Of a DNA stretch of 64,000 nt, positions 28,501 to 34,971 are shown piece after piece. The DNA comes from Butyrivibrio sp. GTDB taxonomy: Bacteria > Bacillota > Clostridia > Lachnospirales > Lachnospiraceae. How positions within the stretch are numbered: position 1 is the stretch's first letter; each line of letters starts with the position of its first letter. Position numbers and translations under genes: made by a program. The stretch lies in the NCBI GenBank assembly GCA_017446685.1, contig JAFSQI010000054.1:1-64000 (forward strand), written 5' to 3'. The notes beneath the pieces are model-generated. The model worked only from the letters and a program-made list of their open reading frames with translations. It did no database searches and had not been told where the DNA came from.

Positions 28501-31500
28501 CATCTGTAGCACCAGTAATAAGCCCTGCATTTTTCAGCACGGCAACACTGTCATTAATAACGCTTTCTTTTAGTAAATCAGCCAGTCTTCTGGCCTTAGC
28601 AGATAATTCTATGCTGCCAGAAATGTCTTTAACTGCAGCTATTACTTCGGTAGGAATACTTGCGTATGGGAACTGTTTTGCAATTTCTACTGCCTTATTG
28701 ATTCCGACAGTTATCTTTTCGCAATCAGTATCTTCACCAGTATAAGTATCGCCAAACAACAGCTTAAACTTGTTCTCGTTGTCTACAAACCACTTCTTCT
28801 CACTGTTTACTTCATCCACCTGCATCAAAAGAGCAATGACATCTTCTTCACTCACCTTAAGTCCGACAGTCTTGGATAACAGTTTTATCTGCTTAATATC
28901 ATCTTTATAATTTCCATGGAACTTGTGGAAAACGCCTGTGTACTCAGTTTTAAACCTTCCAAGCATACTTGCGGTATCCAGTTTTAAAACATCTTCATTC
29001 CATGCTCCAAATATTTCAGAAGCCTTTTTATTTACGATATCTTGATGCTGCTTGATAATTTCTAATGAACTAAATAACTCCGTACTACGTCTGATATCAA
29101 ACCAAGATGCATCCATCTCTGGAGCATCACTAACTAACTGCAATATCCTAGACGCCATGAGAATAGAGGCAATATTATCACTCTGTGGCAGTCTTAAAAG
29201 TTCCTTTGCTTCCTTATAATTTCCAGATAACTCAGAAATAACAGACCTGGTTGATTCCAGATCTTTTATATATACATCATTGCATTCAACCAGAGAAGAT
29301 GGCTTATTATCGCCCATCCATCGTGATTCATCCGAAAACTTCTCTGTTAATTCTTTCGCAGAAAATATCATTTCTGCTACATTCCAGTCACCATCGACTT
29401 TTTTGACATACTCAAGTAATCTCTTGGCATGCCCCTGCTCAGCCTGATCTATTTTCTCTTCCTTGAGAGCTCGTTCCTTGAGCTGTTCTCTCTTGTTTAC
29501 ATCAAGCCATTCCATTGGGAAAAACGGCAATGACAATACCTTTTCCATTTCTGTCACTGAATGCTTCAATCCATCCCATGTACTCGGAATTGAGGATCCA
29601 TAGTTTGCATTTATATCTTCTATTGCAGATGTAAGCGCTGATAAGGAATCCAGTAAGCCTTCCGTCTTAGACATCATTTCAGCATTAAACGTCTGTCCTG
29701 CAGAATCCGCAGTTGTTCCAACCCACGGATTGTCAGAAAGCTTTCCATCCATGTTTCTAAGAGCTTTTTCAAAGGCATCTACCACATACAGTATCGATAA
29801 GTACTCATCCTTGGTAATTTTTGTCGGATTCTCTAGTTTGAAGTCAACATTGCTGGCCTTACGCAACTTTGCCAACTTACCAAATACCATGTATACGCTT
29901 TCGCCAAAAGGCTCAATTTTCTTATGAAGCTCTTCCGCATACTGATCCAAATATTCCCTGTCATGGAATAATTCTGTAAGTTGACTCATAATCGAACTAT
30001 CAACATAGTCACGGTTAAGTCTTAGGTTTGCACCGATATTTTCTATAATTTCTTTCTTGTTAGCTTTATAGTTATGAAGTGCCAAACAGAAATCATCCAG
30101 CCTTACATCTGTAAGACGTTTCAGAACCACCTGCAGTGCTGCTGATTTCTCTGATACAAAAAGCACCTTCTTTCCATCACCTAATGCTTCAGCAATGATA
30201 TTGGTAATTGTCTGGCTCTTTCCTGTTCCAGGAGGTCCCTGCATTACAAAGGAAACTCCAAGCTTAGACAAAAGAATAGCTTCCTCCTGGCTGGAATCAG
30301 AGTCCACAACTTCATGCCATTCAGATGGATTGCTCTTATCAAAGTTGAAGTTATTAGCGCTCTCAGGCAAATTCCCAAGAGCAAATCTATCCCCTGCTAT
30401 AGCCTGTATTACTGGACTATTAATCATACGATCCCGGTTATTGTTGAGATCATGATACATACTTATCTTAAGGAATGATAAAAGACCCAGGCTTACCTCA
30501 CGTACAAGCTTCCACCCTCGTGTATCTATTATTTCCTCGATTAAATCCAAATAACTCTCAAATGATTTTTTATCTTTTGCTTTGAAATCTGGAAGATCTA
30601 TCCCATACTCCTGACCAAATAAATACTTAAGAGTAGGATTTACTTCTACATCATCATCTGACTTTTTTAGTGTGAATGGTGCGTTTAGCGATTTTAGTCC
30701 CAGCTGCGCGGGCATCATAAGCAAAGGAGACTTAACCCACTGTGTAGACTCCTTGCTATCTTCTCTCCAAAGAATGAAACCAAAAGAAAGATAAAGGATA
30801 TTAGTGCCCTGTTCTTCAAGGGCAAGCTTTGTCTTGGATCTAAGGTTTTTGAGCGTCTTCTCACGCTCTGCTATCGTGCCTTCGGCCTTTATATCACCAT
30901 TTGTAACAGGAAGGCTATAGTTAAATGTTTCAAGCAGGGCGAGCATGGCAAATGTTCTAAAATCAGAATCTTTGCTTATTGGACGCTGGAATTCAAGCTC
31001 CTTCTCATTAATAGCAAGCTGATTAAACAGTTCTTCCGGACCTGGCTCAAGGATTTTCAGCGTCGCACGCTTTGTATCCTTGTAGTTAATCATCTTATTA
31101 CGTTTTCCTGTATCCAGAAGTTCCTTTTTCCAATGGTCAATCTTCTTATCTAGCTTAGGATTAGCAGTAAATGTTACCCGCTCCTTAGGTGGTGCCTGGA
31201 AAGGTACTGTATTTAGTTGCTCTTCCTGCAGAGTCGGAAATTGTTCCTCTGGCTTAGGCTGATTTGCAGGTTGATCATTTTGTAGTTGCTCCTCAGGTTC
31301 CGAATAAAATTGATCATAAATTGTTTCTTGAGTCTCAGGATCGCCTTCAGTCTTTTTCTCAAAAGATTCATATGTCAGATTGTTTTTCTCTTCAGCAGGC
31401 TCTTCTTGTGTAATCGGTTCATTATGCTCTTTATTAGCATTTTTCACTTTCTCATTTGCATATTTTTTCGCATTTTCGTAGTCACTCTTAACATTCTCGT

Positions 31501-31741
31501 TATAGTAATTTGGATTCAAATTATACTGAAGCTTTTGTGCATTCCATTCATGTGGAACTTCTGGACGGCACTCACTGTAAACACTATTGCAAATAGGACA
31601 AGTATGTTGTTTAAGCAACTTATTAATGCCACATACATATGAGTCTCTCAGTATCTGCTTACTAATCCTTTTGCAAACAGGACATATCACTGTCGCTGCC
31701 TTTGAGCCTTCTCCACATTTTAATATGACCATAACACTCAT
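25589..31741 (-). CDS. Giant DUF4011-type SF1 helicase with Vsr-like nuclease and DUF3320 end (2050 aa)
   Basis: Domains in order: zinc ribbons with CPVC and CPIC pairs (residues ~20-51); a Pro/Glu-rich linker; a DUF4011 segment DHWKKELLDTGKRNKMINY (~210); Walker A GPPGTGKS (~500); long helical inserts; DEAS and AGDTKQLPP (~1460-1490); motif VI VAITRAK; a Vsr/MTES_1575-like endonuclease segment (IDIAVEHP, GIECDGFSYHSA, RD, ~1800-1850); a charged coiled coil (~1870-1960); and a DUF3320-type C-terminus. Such proteins combine DNA unwinding and cutting and are common in defence islands. The ATG at 31741 has GTGGAG upstream; a frame 26 codons longer lacks a site. It has its own promoter candidate and is the largest effector candidate in the operon. 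Confidence 0.88.
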   Translation of the reverse strand: MSVMVILKCGEGSKAATVICPVCKRISKQILRDSYVCGINKLLKQHTCPICNSVYSECRPEVPHEWNAQKLQYNLNPNYYNENVKSDYENAKKYANEKVKNANKEHNEPITQEEPAEEKNNLTYESFEKKTEGDPETQETIYDQFYSEPEEQLQNDQPANQPKPEEQFPTLQEEQLNTVPFQAPPKERVTFTANPKLDKKIDHWKKELLDTGKRNKMINYKDTKRATLKILEPGPEELFNQLAINEKELEFQRPISKDSDFRTFAMLALLETFNYSLPVTNGDIKAEGTIAEREKTLKNLRSKTKLALEEQGTNILYLSFGFILWREDSKESTQWVKSPLLMMPAQLGLKSLNAPFTLKKSDDDVEVNPTLKYLFGQEYGIDLPDFKAKDKKSFESYLDLIEEIIDTRGWKLVREVSLGLLSFLKISMYHDLNNNRDRMINSPVIQAIAGDRFALGNLPESANNFNFDKSNPSEWHEVVDSDSSQEEAILLSKLGVSFVMQGPPGTGKSQTITNIIAEALGDGKKVLFVSEKSAALQVVLKRLTDVRLDDFCLALHNYKANKKEIIENIGANLRLNRDYVDSSIMSQLTELFHDREYLDQYAEELHKKIEPFGESVYMVFGKLAKLRKASNVDFKLENPTKITKDEYLSILYVVDAFEKALRNMDGKLSDNPWVGTTADSAGQTFNAEMMSKTEGLLDSLSALTSAIEDINANYGSSIPSTWDGLKHSVTEMEKVLSLPFFPMEWLDVNKREQLKERALKEEKIDQAEQGHAKRLLEYVKKVDGDWNVAEMIFSAKELTEKFSDESRWMGDNKPSSLVECNDVYIKDLESTRSVISELSGNYKEAKELLRLPQSDNIASILMASRILQLVSDAPEMDASWFDIRRSTELFSSLEIIKQHQDIVNKKASEIFGAWNEDVLKLDTASMLGRFKTEYTGVFHKFHGNYKDDIKQIKLLSKTVGLKVSEEDVIALLMQVDEVNSEKKWFVDNENKFKLLFGDTYTGEDTDCEKITVGINKAVEIAKQFPYASIPTEVIAAVKDISGSIELSAKARRLADLLKESVINDSVAVLKNAGLITGATDESSISEKLLSEVTRRIFEEQEMKGVIELLDKAKKGDALSYVELQTLIESMELILHECIWFKDNIPDIASELSINELTDKDQIVRVIKSAALILKNHDAIAEADETEELTELFGNRYTGNFTDWQQIISDLNAVGAFAEDGIEDNLKGFIEKVCDNAEVRDEVSSKIRSINDGIVGTRDKFAYFDELFPDSNMKAMSLSDVTVKYQSCVGKFGELNKWLDYVETKNDCDKKGLTDFTEKIASSDNTIVDVKDAFEKGFYTQWLALAINDVSAVQTFKKRSHEQKLEQFRKLDKKQFEYSISRIRDSIIKTFPDRTMVTSAHSSVRKLEHEMEKKRKVMPLRTLFSEIPDLMQTLKPCFMMSPLSVAYFLNANDYHFDMVIFDEASQIFPQDAIGAIFRADQVIIAGDTKQLPPTSFFSTSTSNNDDFDDDEEDDEKWVEENFDSILEETANVLPNRTLLWHYRSKHEHLISFSNQKIYRDELVTFPSSNESEPDTGVEFEYVEEGYYEPGGKSCNILEARRCAELVKEHIDKHPERSLGIIAFSEKQQQAILREIQLFREQNPKYESFFTEGKEEEFFVKNLENVQGDERDTIIFSICYAKTKEQKASGKPMSLRFGPVGLSGGERRLNVAITRAKINVKLVSSILPSDIPISNTESEGIHMLYDYIEFARNRGAALANSNQNRKTDDFVNAIYSYITSKGYSAKLHVGCSDYKIDIAVEHPEIKDEFVAGIECDGFSYHSARTARDRDRLRGSVLKNMGWNMYRAWSTEWYRNPQIEGQKLLEFIENAIADSNKRLESIKAAAEADEKKRREAEEKEQKTKELEEARRKQEEEIIEATEKAKKENEAKKRKEEAEKRRALENQKMEEIRKRNASSPKEVKKTTNQTYPGQMHINDLMGAKKSGGLFEELVYKGFECIDNRASSNIIWVIYNAERKEEFEQILSVHMLAFSREKRGSMATGGRDAWRIMTH

Positions 31742-31793
31742 GTTACTATCTCCACTAATAACAAGATAAAACTGTCTCAGAAAAGTGAATAAT

Positions 31794-31821
31794 TTTATAC
31801 AATATTTCCAGGCTTTCACAA
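31794..31821 (-). promoter_or_regulatory. Promoter candidate for the giant helicase gene
   Basis: On the - strand TTGTGA (31816-31821) and TATAAA (31794-31799) are 16 bases apart, about 50 bases upstream of the helicase ATG. The -35 overlaps one arm of a CACAATG/CATTGTG inverted repeat (31817-31823 and 31857-31863), which could be a regulator site. Confidence 0.5.
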
Positions 31822-31864
31822 TGCTACATGAATCATAAGTATCCCCATATATTAGACATTGTGA

Positions 31865-32071
31865 TTATTTATCATGTATTATTTCAGCAATATCTGACAG
31901 CTGGCACTTTAGCTCTAGACATATTTTTTCAAGAACATCCATTTGGACATTCTCTCCTCTCTCCATCTTCGCAAGAGTTCCATAACTTACTCCTGTCTTT
32001 TCTTTAAGATCCTTACGCTTCATGTCCTTGTCGATGAGTAGCTTAAAAAGTCGTTTGTAAGATACTGCCAT
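31865..32071 (-). CDS. XRE/Cro-type HTH regulator (68 aa)
   Basis: A compact Cro/C1-type helix-turn-helix fills the protein: RKDLKEKTGVSYGTLAKMER (about residues 18-37) is the scaffold and recognition helix pair, and LEKICLELKCQLSDIAEII the closing helices. The length of 68 is normal for small Firmicute XRE regulators. AGGAG lies 8 bases before the ATG. It is the first gene of the long - strand operon and has an inverted repeat over its promoter, so it probably controls its own expression and that of the system. Whether it represses or activates cannot be seen. Confidence 0.92.
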   Translation of the reverse strand: MAVSYKRLFKLLIDKDMKRKDLKEKTGVSYGTLAKMERGENVQMDVLEKICLELKCQLSDIAEIIHDK

Positions 32072-32116
32072 AATCCACTCCTATTCTCGTAAAAACGCGC
32101 AATAACAGACGATATT

Positions 32117-32160
32117 AGTATAACATATCACTCGCAAGTTTAGAGCACTCAGTCGCGAGT
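32117..32160 (-). promoter_or_regulatory. XRE promoter with inverted-repeat operator candidate
   Basis: On the - strand an extended -10 (TGT before TATACT, 32117-32122) lies about 45 bases before the XRE start. An inverted repeat ACTCGC(A/G)A, arms 32130-32137 and 32153-32160 with 7 of 8 matching positions, covers the -35 region, where a bound XRE protein would block RNA polymerase. The half-site ACTCGC is the suggested operator core. Confidence 0.55.
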
Positions 32161-32260
32161 TCTTGTTAATTTCTGACAATTTTAATTCATATTTAACAAT
32201 CTTTTAATAATGTTTTTTCTGGACAAGCTTATACCCAGGATTCATCCATGATAGAATGAT

Positions 32261-32302
32261 TCATTACTGTAATTAATCATTACTGTAATTAATCATTACT
32301 GT
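32261..32302. repeat. 2.6 direct copies of a 16-bp repeat before the lipoprotein gene
   Basis: The unit TCATTACTGTAATTAA occurs exactly at 32261-32276 and 32277-32292, with a partial third copy at 32293-32302. Each holds the near-palindrome TTACTGTAA. The array ends 27 bases before the lipoprotein ATG. A TAGAAT -10-like element lies just before it (about 32252-32257). It may be a set of regulator sites; simple slippage duplication is also possible. Confidence 0.7.
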
Positions 32303-32329
32303 TCTTAGAAATAATAAAGGAGCTTTGCC

Positions 32330-33259
32330 ATGACACTGAGCCAAAAAGTAGTTTCAATTTTTACCGCTGTTCTGCTTATAACCACAATTACTGCATGTGG
32401 AAGTGAAGACTCAGTATCTTCTATTTCACCTGATACAATAGCTCAGCTGCAACAAGCTTATGCTGACGGAACCATAACTGTTGACTACGACTCAGCAGAA
32501 TCTTTTGAATCTGCTCTAAATGATGGAGCTGACACAACAAATAATATTGTTTCTTTCGAAGCCACAAAAGTAGCTCCTGATTCTGCAGTAGGATTTAATG
32601 TTATGGCAGGCGAACATCTAAACTTCAAATCCAAAGATGCAAAAGAGATCTCTGACCATGAACAGGTTACAGTCATTGTTACCAATGCAAAAAGCAAAAT
32701 AGGTTCTTGGTTTATAGATTATGAGTTGATTGGGACTAAAGATTTGGATATTTCAGAAGAAGCTCCAACTATAGAAGCTTCTTCTGAAGCCACAGATGCA
32801 ACAGAAACTGACGAGGTCCAAATTGTTGATACCCGCGAGTCCAACGATGTTGAAACAAAGTCCACTCCAGAAAATAGTAGTACGGATGGCGAATCATCTT
32901 CTCAGGCAGAAGTAGTTCAAAGTAGTAATGCGGCTAGTACTGACACCCAGGCTCCATCCACAGATACGAAATCAGATACATCTGATACTTCCGTAGCTGT
33001 TGTACCTGTTCCTGATGTGGAAACAAAATCGTCTTCAGGTAATAATGCTGGAAATGCAGATAACTTTGACACGTATGATAATCCTGAACAGCAACAGACT
33101 GAAGCAACATACGTTCTTAACACAAGCACCATGAAATTCCATTATCCATCCTGTAAATCCGTAAAGAAGATCAGCCCAGATAATTACGCAACATCATCTG
33201 CCAGTCGAGACGAGTTGATATCACAAGGGTATGATCCTTGTGGAAATTGTAAACCTTAA
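32330..33259 (+). CDS. Lipoprotein with C-terminal Cys/His domain (309 aa)
   Basis: A signal peptide ends in the lipobox ITAC (Cys at residue 23), so the protein is a membrane-anchored lipoprotein. The first ~130 residues are mixed alpha/beta; residues ~145-255 are a Ser/Thr/Asp/Glu-rich linker. The last ~48 residues carry KFHYPSCKSV and later GYDPCGNCKP, a small metal-binding-type domain that I recall at the C-termini of some Firmicute secreted nucleases and ComEC-like MBL proteins. AAAGGAG precedes the ATG. It is divergent from the XRE gene across a 258-base region with repeats, so it may share control with the island. A role with the MBL-fold protein is speculation. Confidence 0.8.
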   Translation: MTLSQKVVSIFTAVLLITTITACGSEDSVSSISPDTIAQLQQAYADGTITVDYDSAESFESALNDGADTTNNIVSFEATKVAPDSAVGFNVMAGEHLNFKSKDAKEISDHEQVTVIVTNAKSKIGSWFIDYELIGTKDLDISEEAPTIEASSEATDATETDEVQIVDTRESNDVETKSTPENSSTDGESSSQAEVVQSSNAASTDTQAPSTDTKSDTSDTSVAVVPVPDVETKSSSGNNAGNADNFDTYDNPEQQQTEATYVLNTSTMKFHYPSCKSVKKISPDNYATSSASRDELISQGYDPCGNCKP

Positions 33260-33270
33260 GCAGTACATAG

Positions 33271-33306
33271 AGGAAGGAGCATGCCATTGTTGACATACTC
33301 CTTCCT
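33271..33306 (+). terminator. Terminator after the lipoprotein gene
   Basis: A 9-bp perfect stem (33271-33279 with 33298-33306) lies 12 bases after the lipoprotein stop and is followed by T-rich DNA. Confidence 0.7.
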
Positions 33307-33311
33307 TCATA

Positions 33312-33536
33312 TTATTTCCCCTTATATGATCCAAGTTTTGCCCAAATGTCTTTCGAGCAATAGTTTGGCTTATTCTTTACAGTTACTAATTTTGCGATTC
33401 TTTTTCCAAACTCGTCACTCCATTTTTCCTCAGGTATTCTGCCAGCCATTTCTATAACATCTCTTGTACTAGCAGAAAAATTTCCAAACACATAGTCATA
33501 CTCAGTCCAATACCAACATGTAACACTAGTCTTCCA
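33312..33536 (-). pseudogene. Gene remnant, 74-codon C-terminal fragment without a start
   Basis: An open frame of 74 codons runs from just after an in-frame TAG (33537-33539) to TAA 33312-33314. It reads like real protein: TCWYWTEYDYVFGNFSAS, then IEMAGRIPEEKWSDEFGKRI and NYCSKDIWAKLGSYKGK. There is no ATG before residue 30 and no ribosome-binding site, so it looks like the 3' end of a decayed gene whose 5' part is gone. I do not recognise the family. It lies between the island and the core genes, a typical place for deletion scars. It could instead be a start-less functional fragment, which I think unlikely. Confidence 0.5.
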
Positions 33537-33627
33537 CTAAAATTATATGAATTTAACCAAAAAATTTCATTAAAATAATCTTTTCCTAAATGTAAAATCG
33601 GATAACATGAAATAATTAAGTTTACAT

Positions 33628-33656
33628 AAAAAAAGCAACCACCAGTCTGTTTGCTT
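33628..33656 (-). terminator. Terminator on the - strand after the SMP-30-like gene
   Basis: On the - strand a 6-bp stem (AAGCAA with TTGCTT, + 33651-33656 and 33633-33638) is followed by a T7 run. It lies about 270 bases beyond the SMP-30-like stop, so it may have belonged to the decayed gene at 33728-33883. Confidence 0.6.
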
Positions 33657-33667
33657 CCTCAAAATCA

Positions 33668-33698
33668 CAAAACGAGCCGATGAAGTCGACTCGTTTTG
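33668..33698. other. Strong hairpin in the gene-remnant zone
   Basis: Arms CAAAACGAG (33668-33676) and CTCGTTTTG (33690-33698) are perfectly complementary, with three further inner pairs beyond a mismatch. There is no long T-run on either side, so it is a weak terminator or a leftover regulatory structure. Confidence 0.5.
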
Positions 33699-33727
33699 CA
33701 AGATATAACATGCAGTAATAATCAATA

Positions 33728-33883
33728 TTACAATAATTTATTATGTTTTATTTTGTTAGTTGCTATCATTTCAAATCGATTTTTTTCTTTGTAATAAAGC
33801 CCGTATACTTCAATAAAGAGAACTGCCCAGCAGAAAAGTTCTATTTCTGCAAGAATATATTTGCCAGTTACGAGATAAATGAT
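33728..33883 (-). pseudogene. Possible remnant of a membrane-protein gene (51 codons)
   Basis: A frame of 51 codons after an in-frame TGA (33884-33886) ends at TAA 33728-33730. It encodes a hydrophobic stretch, YILAEIELFCWAVLFIEVYG, then a basic tail with KEKNRF and KIKHNK, which looks like the last membrane helix and cytosolic end of a small membrane protein. No start codon or ribosome-binding site is visible before the helix. It is downstream of the SMP-30-like gene on the same strand. It is probably a decayed gene, but a chance frame cannot be excluded. Confidence 0.3.
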
Positions 33884-33927
33884 TCAATTCATGATAGATA
33901 CTGATTCATTATTCATAATATTCAGAA

Positions 33928-34770
33928 TCAAGAATTAAAATAATCAGGAATGACACCTTGCACATCAGTTCTACACTTGAATAAGCATCCGTCAAATTCT
34001 CCATCCAAGCCAACTTGAGCAGATGTAATATATAATGTCTTCAAATCCTCGTCTCCAAAGCAGCAGGACGATACTTGTTTAGCCGGTACATGAATGGTAT
34101 CCAGAAGTTCACCTGTTATGCCGCTTCTTTTTTCAACACGATTTCCGCCCCAGATGGCAACCCAAATATTATCTTCCGAATCAATTGTCATTCCATCAGG
34201 AACTCCATCAAGCACCTCGAACAGCACCTTGCGATTATTTATAGCTGCGTTTTCTTCATCATAATCATAGACAAAAACCGCATGCTCCAGTGAATCCGAA
34301 AAGAAAAATCGCTTTTTATCTGAAGCCCAAGCCATCCCATTTGATATCTTTGTACGCGGAACCTTGATATCTATTTTTCCATTTTCATAGATATACAGAT
34401 TGCCTTCCGGGGCATTATCATCTTTCACCGAAGCGCCAAACCAGATTCGGCCCATAGAATCAGCTTTAGCATCATTGGAACGCCAATAGTCCTTATATAC
34501 ATTTTTCAAATCAACAAGTAATGTTATTTCCCCGTCCTGATATGTATATATTCCATCCTCTAAAGCCAGCGCAAAACCTTCAGATTCAGTCATAGGAATT
34601 GCCGCACCTACCCGCTGCGGTATATCAATAGCTATTTTGTTACCGTCCTTGATGTACCAAACCTTTTTCCCTTCAATATCTACCCAGGATAGGCGCTGAT
34701 ATCTTGGATCATAATATGGACCTTCGCCCAGTATATATTTCTCTTTTCCGACACTTTCAACCCTATACAT
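33928..34770 (-). CDS. SMP-30/gluconolactonase-like beta-propeller (280 aa)
   Basis: The protein opens with YILGEGPYYDPRYQRLSWVD, the SMP-30/Gnl/Lre signature in which the Glu of GEGP binds the metal. Further metal-site motifs follow: RSNDAKADSMGRIWFG, KISNGMAWA and DGVPDGMTIDSEDNIWVA. Members hydrolyse sugar lactones such as gluconolactone, L-arabinonolactone or xylonolactone in the cytosol. The ATG at 34770 (MYRVE) is chosen because AAAGGAAAG precedes it; an upstream in-frame extension has no site. The family is secure. The substrate is not determinable here, though a pentose lactone would fit a plant-fibre degrader. Confidence 0.88.
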   Translation of the reverse strand: MYRVESVGKEKYILGEGPYYDPRYQRLSWVDIEGKKVWYIKDGNKIAIDIPQRVGAAIPMTESEGFALALEDGIYTYQDGEITLLVDLKNVYKDYWRSNDAKADSMGRIWFGASVKDDNAPEGNLYIYENGKIDIKVPRTKISNGMAWASDKKRFFFSDSLEHAVFVYDYDEENAAINNRKVLFEVLDGVPDGMTIDSEDNIWVAIWGGNRVEKRSGITGELLDTIHVPAKQVSSCCFGDEDLKTLYITSAQVGLDGEFDGCLFKCRTDVQGVIPDYFNS

Positions 34771-34971
34771 AGTCTGCTTTCCTTTATTTTCTGAATTATT
34801 TTTATTGTAAACATGGAAATACATATTAATGCTTTTTACTGTAAAACTATTCCTAAACTGCATAAACTCTGGATCAGTAAAGAATTTTGTATGACGAGGA
34901 TTTTTTTAACTCTCTATGATCAGACCTTCAAATTCAAGATTTACCTTAGGTCTTTTCACTCTGCTAGGATT

